Below, one piece after another: positions 1-27,892 of a stretch of 64,000 bases of DNA. This stretch comes from Phallusia fumigata (Eukaryota; Chordata; Ascidiacea; Phlebobranchia; Ascidiidae): NCBI GenBank assembly GCA_008931825.1, contig QXVZ01026562.1, positions 36,536-100,535 on the forward strand, read 5' to 3'. Below the pieces are notes generated by a model, which saw nothing but the letters and a program-made list of their open reading frames with translations, had not been told where the DNA came from and ran no database searches. How positions within the stretch are numbered: position 1 is the first letter of the stretch; each line of letters opens with the position of its first letter. Position numbers and translations under genes: made by a program.

Positions 1-52
1 TCTATTGTATAGCATTTATGTATCTGAGCACCAAAGTTTTTATGTGTTTCAG

Positions 53-14462
<14,410 letters not shown>

Positions 14463-15338
14463 CGAGATAGCGTTTTGCAAAGCTCTTGTGAATTTTTTTC
14501 GTTTAACGACAAGTGGTACTCCCTCTAGCGTGCCCTGCGCGTTGACATTTTTGCATCGGTTGAGACGAAAAACAAACGTTTTTGCAATTCCATTGTTTTC
14601 TGCGAACATGAAGGTGTCTATACTGGTCTATGAAGTTCACAGTTGTTTTTTTTTCTTGTCGCCTTTTGTACTTACGCTGCACACCCTTCCGGCTGTTTTT
14701 GTGCATCTCGTGTCCTACTGCCCCCAAAAGTACGTTCAAGTCACAGTTTAAAACAAATCTACAGACGCTCCTGTTATTTTTAGTATCATCCATGTTCAGT
14801 TTTTACTAAAACTTCTTTTTTTGTCTTACCCGTTTCGTTTCCGTACAAAGCGTAGACGACTCACATCGATTGGTGATTACAACAACCGGTGTGCTAATAA
14901 ATGTCTGCCGTGCGGCGTCACAGGGCTGATCCGTTTTACAAACTCGCCGTGTACATAAAGTGTGTTTTCGTTTACTTTCGCTCCGCCGCCGATCGTTTTC
15001 TATTGACTCGTCATTAAAACGAACCCTCAGACAGCGTCCAACGTTTTTTTTTTTGGAAAAGCTTTGAAACCAATAGAGGCACACAACGTCAAAAAATAAC
15101 ATTTAAGCAGCGCAGAATGTTCAGGAAATGAACTCCACTCTTTACCACACCACATCACTACGTTGATTACGAGGGCCACAGTTGCTAACCAAACCAGGGC
15201 TGTTCATTTGGGGGCTTATGTAGAGTATTGTATTAAGTCAATCTTCTTTAGACCGATTCCAACTTTCTCTTCTATTGTAATCCAACAGCTTACACTGAAT
15301 AGAGAGGGTTAAGACCATTTTGGTTTAGCAAAAACCAT
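14463..15338. other. convergent intergenic region, KAT6 to DNAJC9
   Basis: The 3' ends of KAT6 (plus) and DNAJC9 (minus) face each other across about 0.9 kb. Apart from the AATAAA at 14896, which suggests that the first half is KAT6 3'-UTR, I see no exon, repeat or RNA gene. Confidence 0.6.
14896..14901 (+). terminator. candidate KAT6 polyadenylation signal
   Basis: AATAAA lies 434 bp after the KAT6 stop, in the gap before the convergent DNAJC9 gene. It is the first canonical hexamer seen downstream. No transcript evidence is available here. Confidence 0.45.
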
Positions 15339-15344
15339 TTTATT
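15339..15344 (-). terminator. possible DNAJC9 poly(A) signal overlapping the stop codon
   Basis: On the minus strand the last Lys codon and TAA stop run into AATAAA, so the hexamer overlaps the stop codon. If used it would leave a 3'-UTR of only some tens of bases. This could be chance, since an AAA TAA context creates the hexamer easily. Confidence 0.3.
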
Positions 15345-18037
15345 TCTTGTTCTTTTTTCCTCTATTGCTCGATTTCTTTGCTTTAGTTGGTTTAGCATAT
15401 TTCGCCTCGAGCTGATCAAAGAAACTTCCCATTTGTTGCTCACGATTCGATTGTCTTTGTAAGATCAGTTGCTTCAAATCACTGTCTTTATCTATCCGTG
15501 AAAAAAGGGTGCAGGTTAGTTTCGGCTTGTAGTTGGAAAAAATTTCAACTATCTTAAAATATCGAATATATTTTTTGAGCAGATTAAGTGCGCAATCAAA
15601 AACATGACACAATCAGCTTCAAGAAACAACAGAGACATTAACCCCTTAAGATGTGTTGTTGGAAACATTTAATGTGTTGAGTTCTTCACAAAAAGTAACA
15701 AGGTTTTAATGTAGTAAACCTAATCCTCACCACTTTACATTGTTGTGCTTTGATCAATTTGGGAATAAATGCACACTAGGCCCCCAATCCATAAGAAACA
15801 TGTATGTTGCAAAACTTTGTCATACTCACCGATTCCAAGTTGATCCATGGATGCCTTTACTTCTTGAGCTTCCTTTTCATACTTCCGTTTTCTTCTGTTT
15901 CTCTTGGCCTTGGTTTCTTTAACAAATTTATCAAAAGATGGGATTTCCTTGGCATCAATAGCTTGAAGCAAAATTTCTCTGAAAAAAATTGCCAAAAAGT
16001 TAAATCTCTGGCAGCGATATTTTTGATTAAGCCACTCTTCAAGTCCCTGTATTGTGCTCCTACCATGGGCGCAACTAGCGGGGTAGGTTTGTCGGCATGT
16101 CAGGTCCATTGTCCGTCTGCGCCTATTTGTAAAACGCGTCAAATTACATTTCCTGTAACTGCTCTCGAACGACGCCGGCACGTATTCGTTCGTAATTAAA
16201 CTAAGGTTCACTTATGATATGACACGGCAACGCGCCAGTGCAGCTTACATACGGTGGTAAAAATGGAGATTGTTTGAATCAGAGAAACGTCGTTTGTCAT
16301 TCTAACACTGAGCCTTGCACAATTAATGTTCTGCGATGCATCTACATTCTACAACGATCTTTGTTTGTACGAGGACGCACGCATTGATCACACAAAATGA
16401 TAAAGCAAGCGACACGCCTTCTTGCAATAAGATAAGATATTTTTGACACTTTTGGGAAGTGTGATAGGAAAAATACGTTTCGATTTAGCGTCAGTGAGAT
16501 TTAAATGGAGGTTTATACACGATTGCATAATAAAGTTTTCATCAGCGATTTTAAAAGCTTTAAACGGTAATGAATGTTGGTACCGTTGGCGTAGGCCCTA
16601 GGTAGACGGAATGAGAAGCACGTTAAAATCTGCCCAAGCGTGCTTTAAAGATTATCTGTTATGAAAGAAAACCTCAGTTTTTTTCTAGCGTTTTTTTATC
16701 GGTAGTTCGTTGCCTACTTCCTTTAACTCCCGCCAGTTGCGCCACTGTTCCTAAGCACATGTTGAAAACAAACGGCTTTTTAAAAAAATATTGCACTGTC
16801 CCTCTTTTCAACATTGGCAAACTGTTCCAATTATTTTGCCATTTTTTAAATTACTTTCTTTACTAACCTTAATCTTGGTTCATCCTCGATTGTAGCACAA
16901 ATTTGGTTTTCAAATATAAGATCCATGTCTCCTTCACATTCAACATAAATAGATTTAAGGTCAGATGCTTCCTCCTCAGAAAATTTGTAAGCTTCTTCGA
17001 ACTTCTTCATGTCATCAACAGTAATCTTTATAACAACCAAAATTATGAACCAATACAAAACATTTTTCCACCTGAGGCTCATGTCATTATCTTTGACGAA
17101 GACAAATCATTTTACTAATAATAAGAGGCTCATGTACCGTTACTTAGACTGAGTCAAATCAATCAAATCACCAGCCCCCCCCCCCCACTCAAGTTCTAAA
17201 AAACTTTGTTCAATAAGGCCTATTTAACTTTACCTATTTAACATAAAGGTGATTTAATAAATACACCTTAATAGTCAAAAAATTTAGCTGTTATTCTTAG
17301 GCTTAAAGCCCAACATATTTAATTTCACATTCACCCATTTACATGAAACATGGTTTTCCAATACTCAGTCCAGTTCTTCAAATTCTCTTCATTTATTTCT
17401 CCACTCTCATCAACAGTTCCCTCTCTGTCATAGATATCTTTTGAATCTTTGTCTAACAAAATTTTTGATGCCTTGGACACAACCTGTGAAATAGATTAAA
17501 ACATATCATATATTTTTATGTGGTTCAAGATGCATGGTAGCCTGTGTTTTCACAAATAATATCTCAAGTGGGCACAGAAAATTTCCAAGCATATAAATGC
17601 CACAATGACCAAACTGGCTATTCCCATCTTGAAGCCAATTATTTGCCAAATTTTTAGCACCAAAACAAATTGAATTTGTTGTATTGTTTAGCTTACACCT
17701 AATTCAAACATTTGCGTGATAATAAGCAGAAATTTGAACAGTATTTATATTATGCAATAAAGTTAGTTCATATAAACCAAATATGCTTTGAAAATGCTTT
17801 ACTTGAACATGAAATTAATTTGGGAATTTTTTTGAATAATCGAGGACCAAACACAATTACCTGAAACTTTTTGGTGGCAGTTTCTTTGTCATCTTGGCAT
17901 CTGTCAGGATGGACCTGAAGCGATAACTTTCTGTAGGCACGTTTTATTTCAGTTTCGCTTGATTCCTTACTAACAGACAACAGCTCATACAAATCGCGCG
18001 TATTAAAGAGTTGTTTGCATTCATCTAACAGACCCAT
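15340..18037 (-). CDS. DNAJC9: DNAJC9, J-domain histone co-chaperone
   Basis: Heat-shock co-chaperone that recruits HSP70 through its J domain; in vertebrates it also chaperones histone H3-H4. Exons in coding order (minus strand): 18037-17861, 17483-17343, 17025-16868, 15978-15830, 15491-15340. These give 258 aa against about 260 in human. The start MGLLDECKQLF and the J domain with the HPD triad (LSLQVHPDRC, residues about 38-47) are in exon 1; exon 2 ends the J domain (IYDREGTVDE). The EEEASDLKSIYVECEGDMD segment is in exon 3, RREILLQAIDAKEIPSF spans the exon 3-4 junction, and the lysine-rich C-terminus LEAKYAKPTKAKKSSNRGKK ends just before the stop. Reading phase is maintained at all four junctions. 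The ATG at 18037 is the only one giving the family's conserved N-terminus. It is tail-to-tail with KAT6 and head-to-head with MCU. Confidence 0.96.
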
Positions 18038-18044
18038 GTTACCC

Positions 18045-18046
18045 CT
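18045..18046 (-). promoter_or_regulatory. candidate 5' splice-in (acceptor) site of DNAJC9
   Basis: A minus-strand AG 7 nt before the DNAJC9 ATG. It could be a trans-splice or 5'-UTR intron acceptor, but the upstream tract is not pyrimidine-rich, so this is the weakest of the five such sites in the window. Confidence 0.25.
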
Positions 18047-18864
18047 AACTTTGCGCAGTGACCTACGGTTTAATACACCCTATCACTTTTCTGCAAATGT
18101 TCAACAATGAGTAATTAGTAAACAATACTTGACATTTGCTCAAATTGGCGGGAATAAAATCACTCATGCATATTATTTTGTCAAACGAAACAATAATTTG
18201 TTAGTCGTTTTCTAACAAACACTTTGTCCGAAAAAGTTAATTTAAAAATGTAGATAAGTTAAATGTTTTAAAAGTAAACTAGCGGTATTTAAGAAATAAC
18301 TCATATTTTATTTTTTTCATGCCGTTGGGTGGCACTCGGGTTTCAAAAAGCTTTGTGTTGGGCTGGGAGCGTCGTTGCGGTGAAACGCGTTTACTTATGT
18401 TCTGACCTTAGGGTTTGACATCGTGTCTTCACAGCAGCGTACGTTAGTTTATGATTCATCTATTTCGCAGAAAGAACTTGACGCTATGGGGCGTTTATCA
18501 TTACATGAACTGTGAAAGTTAAAGGGGTATATGTTGTGTTAGCTGTAAGGAGACAAAGTTATTACAATTGGTCAAGAAAGTAGGCCGTACGCCTTCTGGT
18601 TTGTTATTGATTTTCGGAAGTTTAATTACCGTTATGCCCGCTCAATGTGACCAATGGGACAAGAGCAAACATCCAGTACTTAAATAAGCCTACGTCGTTA
18701 CTTATGAGTAGTCTTTGCTTATTGTGCAACAGGTCATACGTTTACAATTTAACTGTTGCATTATCAGTCATAGAAGCCACGTTTATTTCGTGATTTTTGA
18801 CCATAAAGCTTATGTTATGTTTAGGTTTATTTTGTTGTAACGATTTAAACATTTTTAAAGTTTT
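18047..18864. promoter_or_regulatory. divergent DNAJC9/MCU promoter region
   Basis: About 0.8 kb separates the start codons of the head-to-head DNAJC9 (minus) and MCU (plus) genes, so both promoters probably lie here, perhaps as a shared bidirectional promoter. No coding potential or repeat was recognised, and I cannot assign individual factor sites. Confidence 0.5.
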
Positions 18865-18866
18865 AG
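18865..18866 (+). promoter_or_regulatory. candidate trans-splice or 5'-UTR acceptor of MCU
   Basis: A T-rich tract ending in TTTTAG lies 15 nt before the MCU ATG at 18882. The geometry fits spliced-leader addition, which is common in Ciona, or the end of a 5'-UTR intron. Confidence 0.4.
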
Positions 18867-18881
18867 TTCCAATTTTAAAAC

Positions 18882-21800
18882 ATGCAAAAGTCTAGAGCAA
18901 TTTTAAGGATTTTTCCAGCCAAGGCATTGCCTGCGCCTGCCTTGCATGGGAGGTCCACGATTCTTGGACTTTTGAGAAAGGAGCAGTTAGAAAACAGGAG
19001 GTTTCTAGCCACTGGAGGAAACATTTTCAAAAAGGGAAATCACAAGCTGCTATCAAACTTACAATTGGTAAGTTCCTATCACACACAAAAAAGCTTTTTG
19101 TAGACAGACTAAATAAAAAAATGTGTTAAATGATGACTTGGGTAAAATTGTTGTTGACTTGATGTAAGTACAGAAAATAATATAAAAACGTGAAATTTTG
19201 CACTAAAAAGATGAAAAGCCACCACTTGGCATTTAAATAAGGCCTGTATTAAGAATCACCTTTTACCTGATCACTTTAAGGAGTTTTGTTTTTACTTTTT
19301 AAAACATCTGACTGGCCTGATATTTTTTAGAACTGTACATCTTGCCATGTAAGAAGGTTAGGAACAGAAAACAACCAAGGTTTGTGGTGTCTCATATTGA
19401 TTTTGGATTGATTAAATATTAATATTGTACTATAGTCTGCAGTATTTCAAGGCCTTTTGGGGGTATCATTGCCTCTTTGTTCACTGCTTTTGAAACAATT
19501 CATTTCAGAAAATTCGTTCTTTGGTTATGTAGTACTTTGCAACTTAAACTAAGCACTTTTTTGCAGAAGTGACATTTTCATTTAGCAATGGCTTGCCGGT
19601 AATCAGTGTGCCTTTACCTTCTCGGAAAGAAATGTGCAAATTTGTTTTGAGGCCTGTTGCTACGACTGTTGGCAACTTGTTGTCTGACCTCAGGAAAGAA
19701 GATCAGGGAATTGACAGGGCTGTTATTTTTGCAACAGGTAATTTGTTGGCTTGAAGAACTGACATTCCTTTGAACTGTCATAATACAGGTGGTATTGTTG
19801 TTTAGATGGAAGCCGAATTGCAGCATGTACAAGAATCGAACATCTCATGCAAAATACATTTGTTCTGCATATTAATGATCAGTCTTATGAAGTCACTCCC
19901 CCCAAATTAGGTAAATTTTTTAAAAAGTCATGTACATTTTTCCACCTAAATTTAACCTTCGAAGAACAAATCAGAAAATCAGTATGGAGCTGCAATGGAC
20001 CAACTGAACTATGCAGCTCTGTTGAACTGAAAGCTAATGGCACAAAAAAACCATCACTGCCAACTGCATCTCATTGATTTGTGTGATACTGCCTTGGAAT
20101 GAACTGCCAATGCCACAACCCATTAACTCTGAAGCCATATACACTTAACATTATATTCTTAGCTTAAGCTTTTGGAACTTACAGAAACATTACTTTGTTT
20201 TTAGGCATTAGGAGTTTTTTCTCCGGAAATAAAAAATATCTTATTTAATGTAAAACCTATTTTGGATTTCTGCAGAACAAACCTCAGTCGAGCCTTCCAC
20301 CAATTTGGATCAAGCTAAAATCCTTATTGCCCAACTTTATGGCCAATTGAATATCGAGGAACATCAGCTCAGACAACAGCAAGCATTGTTGGAAAGACTT
20401 GATAACCTAAAAACGGAAATTTTGCCACTAGAACAGGTTTGTTTTCTTTTCATTTATAATCTAATTTTAGCATAATCTTTTGTAAAGATTTTGAAGTGTA
20501 TCTCACTACAGAATGTCCACAACTCATTCTACCACTCGTTTGTTTTTGTGTTGCAGGCAATCATGGGTATAGTTGTTTTTGTATGTAACAAGGGTCACCA
20601 AGCTAAGCTCACTTGAAGTAGATACCTAATATCTGGCAACTAAAATAAACAGCAACCAACAAATTTTACTGATAAATATTTTTGTGTGTAGCGGAAAGAT
20701 CGAATGGCGGAAAAAGCAAAATGGCGAACTGGCATGTTGATGTGGGGTGGACTTGCGATGATGGGTACACAATTTGGGATTCTGGCCAGATTAACATGGT
20801 GGGAATACTCTTGGGATATCATGGAACCAGTGACTTACTTCATCACGTATGGAACAGCTATTATCATGTATGGCTATTTCCTTCTTACGCAAAAGGTGGG
20901 TGGCTCATGTGTTTGTGTGGTTTGAAAGTTTTGTTTGTAAATTCTAAAAAAAAGAATAACTTTGACATTGTGATATTGGATTTTGATTTTTGGTTTTACA
21001 TTTTTGTGTTTTTTTTGGAGTGTATGTATAAGAATCTTGAGTACCGGTACAATTATGCAGATCATTAGTTAAGTGATGTCATGGTTTTACTTGGAAATTT
21101 TAGTGCACACTATTTAATGATAAGGTCAAATATCATATTGCCAGTCATCAAGTTTTGTATGGCTAACAAATTGTAGCTTATGTTGATAACCTACTGTGTT
21201 GAATTATCATGTAAGAAAACACAAATCAGAAATCTTGCATTTTCTGTGGTCTTGGTCAAGAGGTTACAGAAGAATAAAAAAATTTTATTATGCCAAAAAT
21301 AACACTTTGTTGCATCTTTACACACAATTTTTTGAAAAATAATAAATAATATGATAATGATGAGTGATAAAAAGGCAATAACCCAGATTTAATCATCTCT
21401 TTGGCCATAAAATTTTTTCTCAATAACTCTCAGGTCAAGTTGTTGCACTAATGGTAATAAATAATTAATGATGAACCCATTCTTAAAAGACGCGGTGTGC
21501 AAGAAGTTTGATTTTAGCTTTTTTCCTTGTTTATCATTTAAACTGTATTGATTTTTATCAGTGTAACTTGGGCCCCTGGCCTTGAACTTGTCAATTGTTG
21601 CTAGGTATTCCATACTTGTTGATGTAAAGTCACAAATTTTTTGCTGTTTATTTGAGATATTGATGTTAGATAACAATTTTTCTGACCATATTTTACATCT
21701 ATGTGAAAATCAAGAGATTTGAGTTGGTGGGTTAGTCCTGCTTGTTTCCCATTCACAATGCATAACCAAGATATTAACAAAATTATATATTTAAGTCGTT

Positions 21801-24800
21801 GGCAATTTTCCTTGAAGCAATATAATAAAAGTGCTGTTTGTAAGATTGTGTCGCTTTTTTGGGATAGGTTTAAAATGTCCTTTTCATTGACGTCTGACTG
21901 TCGTTGTTATGTCGGCAATAATATCTTGCCTGGTCTAGATAGTTTCATGTTGTCTGCCATTCCACTGTAGTTGCTCAGTAACGAATATTTAACAGCGGCT
22001 CTATTGTGAAAGTAAAACTAGTTAAGTGTGTTGACATTATACTTGCCTCTAGGGAGTGTTATGACAAAATAAATAGTTCTTAATATCACCTTATGTGTTT
22101 TCTATTGGGCCTGATAGTGCACTATGTTTGTGGTATTTACTAGAGAATAATTGCTTGCTGTACATGAGCATTTTGACTGTTGTCTTTTAAAATTATATAT
22201 TTGCCTTGGTTGCTTCAAAATATGTTTTTGTCCGGCTTGCTTGGTTTTCATACAAAATGTTGTCCGTGTTAATGGCACAGAGCTAACTCACTAATCCGCC
22301 AAAAAGCTAAACATTCAATATGTACAGTTCAATTGATTCTAGCAATAGTGTTGATCTTGTTCTAATCTCTGTGGAGTAGGCAGACTGTGACCTATACGTA
22401 ATGAAGACACTGTGGTTATAACACGTAAGGGAATGGCCCAGAGGTTTAACATTAACACATGTGGTGGCAGTTGAATTGAAACCTTATTTCGACCTCTGTC
22501 ATTAAATGTAGTATATTGATATCAAAAGTAAAACAGATAAAGGGGTGGTGATTAAATATGAGTATGAATAGGTTACTGGTTGTTTGTTGAGGTTTATCCT
22601 GGCAATTTACTGCTACAAATCCTGATGTTGTAAGTCTTCATAAACAGGCCATGGTGGCAGTGATTCAACTTATAGCTCGCAACATCATAGAACTTGGGTA
22701 GCTCCTTGAGTAGGGCACGGTCATGGACTTGAAACACACCAAAGTTTCAATGTTTTCATTGTACACCTTGATGCACATGAATGCATGAGAGGCCTTCTCT
22801 AACTGTGCTCAAGGATGTCATAGGCCTAGTATCATAATTAAAAAGATTGTTAATCATGTGTCAATTCACCAGGCCTGTAATTCATTACAGTTGGGCCATT
22901 GGTTCTCGCTTGAATAGTGACCTTAAAGTTGTTTTTATTTGGGAAATGCCCTAAAAGTTTTTAACCTGTTTGAACAACTTTTGTTAGTTAATAAGGCTTT
23001 GTATGGGCCCATGCCGCCAGGTTATAAGATATCACAGATGTGATGGTTGAAGCTGCCACCATACAGCACGTTTAAATTGTTTGCTCAAATCCTTTGTTTA
23101 CTATGCCTTCCGCTGAACCGCCAGTGCAGCAAGCGTTTTGTACACGAATCCTACGCCACACCCAGCGTGTGTTGACGACCTCATTTGCCGTTTTACTACA
23201 CAACCAAAATCTGTGGATAATAAGACAGCGAAAAATCAAGTGATAGTAGAGTTAAGTTTATGTTGATGTGGAAGTTTCATAGGCGAGTCTGATGTTCAAA
23301 ATAAAATTTTAAGAAATAATTAAGTTTGGAAGGTCATGGAGCCTCGTGCTTACGTTTGAAGCATGTGTTCAACGATATGAATGATGGTGGTGATTGATTG
23401 CGCAAAGTCTGCTTCCAAACTTGCTTGGAGCAAGGTGTGATCAAACAATATGCTTCCAATACAAACTACGAATTTTGATGAACTCAATCTCATGATATGG
23501 ATGCTGCGTCTACGCCGTGCATTTTAAATCGCATAGCAAAGTGTATTGCATGCATGCTACAGATAAACCCATTTTTTATTACATATTTCCCCGTAACAAG
23601 CCTCCACAAACCGGTTAATTAACCCACACACAGATCTAAAAGTCAATTGCGTTAATTGACTGGGGACTTGATTGATGCCTTTATTTTACGGTGCCGTTCA
23701 GTTTCTTTGGGTCTGTGCCTCATTAAGTGATCGATTGGTGCTCTTTATCGATTTAAGGGCCTTATTGTTTTGTGCAGGAATATGTATACCCCGACGCAAG
23801 GGACAGACAGTACATGAGGTTTTTTTACCGACAAGCGGAGCGGACAAAATTCGACGTCGAAGCGTAAGTTCATGTTTGTCTCACACGCCCTCGTGTTTGT
23901 TCAGTGCACCGAACCGTAAATGGTTCTCAAAGAATGTTTTCCTTCAATAGCAGGCAGCTAATTACTGGCGATCACTGTGTTAACTTGATGCAAATGAAAA
24001 CAGTGAAGCTGTGCCAAAGACACAAAATCAACCAACATTCTTTGTTTTAAAAGATGCATATTTTGACTGTATGGGCAATAGTGATGCACCGGAAACTTGG
24101 TTCACCGAATTTTTCCTTTAGCTGATGTTTCGGTTTCGGCCTGAACAGTTTTGGAATTCGGCCGTCATCGCACTTTTTTAATGCAAAAACAATGAAAGTT
24201 GCACATGAGACAGGCTACAAGCTATTCACGTGTGCAAATTATCAGCCACGTTGTCAACAAATCATTAAATGTTTTGTTTGCTCTGTTTAAACTTTAACTC
24301 GGCTTGTCGAAAACGAGTTCACATTAACAACATTGTCCAAAACAGGCGATACAATTTGTTTTGAAATAGGTTTGGATGAATTTAGTACAATATACCCTCG
24401 TTCACATCAAACGTTTGGTTTCGTTTCACACTACATCATGCAGCGCGTTGTATTTACCATTCCATTGTTAAAAGTGCTGATGACTGGTCGAATAACAATC
24501 AGAAACGCCTTGTTAGAAACTGAAGCTTGTTAAAATATCCTACCTTGCAAGTTTTGGCTTCTTAAGACGTGTAACAATGTCTTCGGGCTGAATAAACCCG
24601 GCGTTGTGCATTTTCTCTGATAATTCCTCAAACTTAATAAAAATGTTTGTCGTTCAACCAGTGTAGAACCCCACAAAAGTACTAGTATTGTCGTTAAAGA
24701 ACTTGTAATTTTGCTCTTTAAACACACACGATAACACCTCAATCTTCGTTTTGTACCAGGGCACCATTTTGAAGATAAAGTCACGTCCTAAAAACATCTT

Positions 24801-25573
24801 AAATGCACTGTGGGCAGCCTAAGTATAGTTTGGATTGTCGAATTGCAATTACCCAACTGTTGCAATATCCAAATTTACCAAGGAGAAAATATTTTTGGTT
24901 CAAACAAAATTTGTTAGGTTACAGTGACTCTGCGGTACACCCAACATAGTCTCACGACACACCTCTTGCGGAGCACTGTTTCACCGCATAGTCTATTGCG
25001 CCATATGTATATCCAGGATGACCTCGATTTTGCGAAATGAGAAGATTCCCCATGTTGCTCGTTCTGGGAAATCGACTGGAATTGTTCTGCGCTTTCAGGC
25101 CATAAAATCACGTTTAATTGCCCAGTCCCAAACCGAACTGCAGACTTGTTGCATGCCCGGCGTACATACGCAGACCGCGCAGAACACCCAGTAACAAAGT
25201 GGTTCCAACGTTTTAGTGGTCGCGTACCACTTGGAAAAACGCCCTATCGCAACGTACCACATAGTTTCAAAAAAAATTAATTTTCGATCAGCTTTTTTAT
25301 TTTCTGAATCGAATAATATACATGCAACAACGAACGCAGTTAAATTTATGGCGCTAAACGTGCCCGCGAACCACCTAGAATACCGTCGCGTACAACTGAT
25401 TGGCTGCCGAAACAGCTTATAAACAACACAATTCGTATTCTAGGTACAACAAATTATGCAGCGAAATAGCCCAGGCCGAGCAGGACCTCAAACGGCTTCG
25501 TGATCCCCTGCAGCTCAATCTTCCTGCTGAGCCAATCAAAGTCCCGCACGATCCGGAAGGCAGCAAACCGTGA
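18882..25573 (+). CDS. MCU: MCU, mitochondrial calcium uniporter pore subunit
   Basis: Pore-forming subunit of the inner-membrane calcium uniporter. Exons: 18882-19067, 19331-19379, 19567-19737, 19806-19910, 20276-20436, 20692-20895, 23778-23863, 25444-25573; 363 aa (human about 351). Residues 1-50 are Arg/Lys/Ala-rich with almost no acidic residues, fitting a mitochondrial presequence. The NTD begins [20 protein letters not shown] coiled coil with many Gln and Leu follows (exon 5). Exon 6 holds TM1 ([20 protein letters not shown]), the selectivity loop WDIMEP and TM2 ([19 protein letters not shown]). Exon 7 gives [20 protein letters not shown] and exon 8 the second coiled coil ([14 protein letters not shown]). 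DIME and both helices are intact, so it should be functional. Exon 2 (49 bp) was placed by phase: only the boundary at 19379 joins exons 1 and 3 in frame. Intron 6 is unusually long (2.9 kb). Confidence 0.96.
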
Positions 25574-27388
25574 CCATGACGTTATGTCACGTGTTATGGA
25601 AACCTCCTGTATGTTCAAGTGACGTTGGTGAAGGCCCGTTGGAAAATTTTCGGAATCCACGTTTGTAGGCAATCATGCCGCCTGTACCGATTTTAGATAA
25701 TTTTATAATTTTAGTGTCTCTATACCTTTATTATATCTGTTTGTGTGCGCGTGTTTTTAGTAGCAGAAAGAGCGGTATCGGGAATTAGGTGCGGTCTTCG
25801 TAATATCGTATATCAAGGCATTATGTACCGGTTCCACATTTCAAAAACTTCTGGAATCGAAGTTTGTTTGATGTGCAACCTTTGCAATCCCAGATTCATT
25901 TTTTTCCAATTTGGGTTGACAAAGTATTTTAGCACATCCCAAAGTCGCCACGTGGTACATCAAGCTGCGTGTAATTATTGGCGTACCCTTTAAATTTGGG
26001 TAATGGCCACACCCATTTGTAACACAAGTGTGTACTTTGTCATCGCAATTGATTGTTGAAGTCAACAACATCCTGTCAACGCTTATAGGACGTGCAAGAC
26101 AGTTCCTAAAGCGGGCCCCGTACATATGTGGCCAATGCTCCCCCAAACCACAGCAAAACGAGTGGTTTTTAAGATTGTATCTAGGCCCAAATGGAAACTT
26201 GGTTATGTTTTATATGTCGCTCAAAGCTGAAACAGGGCAACAAAATTTCATTGATTTTGGATTACGTCATCACCCATGTAGCGTTCAATCCCTGCACAAG
26301 GCTTTTAATAAGCCACACACAATCTGAAAAAGGAATTTAATGCCTATCTGCCCCAGGCTATGTTGTGGTCGCTCGGCCGTTCCACTTTTCCGCGACATTG
26401 AATACGTCAAATCGCGTGTATTTTTTACCTAACGCACAATGTGTGCCACCAATGGTTAAGAAGCTCTCATATAGTATTGCTTGATCCAAATTGTATTGCC
26501 GCGGTTCCTGTAGTTTTTGCAAGTAGTTGTGTTGTGTAGAAAACCCGATTTTTAGATTTCGCGGCCATTTCCTATCGAGAAGTTTGCTATGTCGTTGTGG
26601 GATTACGGATAGTTCGTGGACTGTCCATATATTACGACTACAAAATTACCCAACCCTTTCATCCACCTATTACCTCTCGTCTTCACCAAGTAAACGCTAC
26701 AATATGCATTTTTTAGTGAAAAATTCGGATTAGCAGAGGTGATGTAACTAATTCAACTTACCATCATCTGTTCCTCTGTTTTTAGCTAAATTATTGTTTT
26801 ATTTTACTATCGAGAATTTGCTTTCACAAACTGATTGAATCCGTTTTTTTTCCTAAATTATCAAAAGTCGTCGCAAAAATTCTGTAACCAGTAACTGCGA
26901 ACTTTAAGGGCCCACAATCAGTCATTGCGGCCAAACATGTTGTATGGCGGCTACTATGGATTTCATGACTAGAATAAAAGTAGATTTTTCAAATTTCGAA
27001 AAATATAATTTTATTTTGTATGGTATAAGCTGGCCACTTTGAAATTGCGTGTTGGGTGGATATGTAGTATCACCTATTTGTTTTCAATTTGATACAACTT
27101 CCTCCTAAATCTGTGCCAGACTTTCTGGGGATTTTTCGCAATCTGGGAGTGTGATTACAATGAGCACGCTTCATGTCCGGCCTTTGCACGCGTTATTGCG
27201 TGTTTCCTAACGAACCTCGTGCAGTCAACGTTTCTTTAGGAGAGCTCGATTTGGAACAACTTGGGCCTTAAGCAATCACAATCCTTCACATTTTAGCGAA
27301 ATATTACTACAAGGCCTTGGTTGACTGCCCAAAGCGCGTTAGCGAACCCGCTCCATGCGTGCAAAGTCCGACATGTAAACATTTAAAC

Positions 27389-27892
27389 CAGTGTTTCCCA
27401 ACCATGGGTGACGCGACACACTAGAGGTTGCAAGGCTCAATTGCTTTTCCATTCAATCAGGTCTTACTAGGCATGACGGTGAAAAATGCTTTGCTTAGTA
27501 GACTGACTTGGTTGATGTCTACACTTATCTGCACTCACAAATAAAATGCAAAATGACAAGTTACTTTATATCGTTTTTTTGTAATTGCCATGTAAGCCGT
27601 TAAGGCCGATTCACACCAGATGCGGTTTGCGGTACAGTTTTTTGATCTCGCGGCAAGCAGTGGGGCACTTACACCAGCCGCGACCAAATCTATCAGAAAC
27701 GGCCAAAGTGTTTTATGTTTGATGGATAAACTTTGGTCGCGGCTGGTGTAAGTGCCCCACTGCTTGCCGCGAGATCAAAAAACGTACCGCAAACCGGTAG
27801 ACGCATCTGGTGTGAATCGGCCTTTATGGGTGCCGCGATTTATAAACCTCAGCAAAGTGTGCCGCAGTTCAAAGAAAGGTTGGAAACCACTG
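27389..27892. mobile_element. 504-bp hAT-like element with perfect 8-bp TSD
   Basis: Left end CAGTGTTTCCCAACC and right end GGTTGGAAACCACTG are hAT-type inverted termini, flanked on both sides by the identical octamer ATTTAAAC (27381-27388, 27893-27900). There is no transposase. A separate foldback element (27603-27823) sits inside it. Confidence 0.85.
27603..27823. mobile_element. 221-bp foldback MITE (TTA TSD), nested
   Basis: The sequence is almost wholly palindromic: an arm of about 85 bp beginning AGGCCGATTCACACCAGATG is mirrored on the right with few mismatches and a short insertion. It is flanked by TTA (27600-27602 and 27824-27826). A TTA duplication fits the PIF/Harbinger TWA target rule; the superfamily is inferred. 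Confidence 0.8.

Noticed and set aside
25195-25397. GTGGTTCCAACGTTTTAGTG and later GCGTACAACTG resembling hAT ends
   Set aside because: The two ends do not pair convincingly and no 8-bp duplication flanks them.
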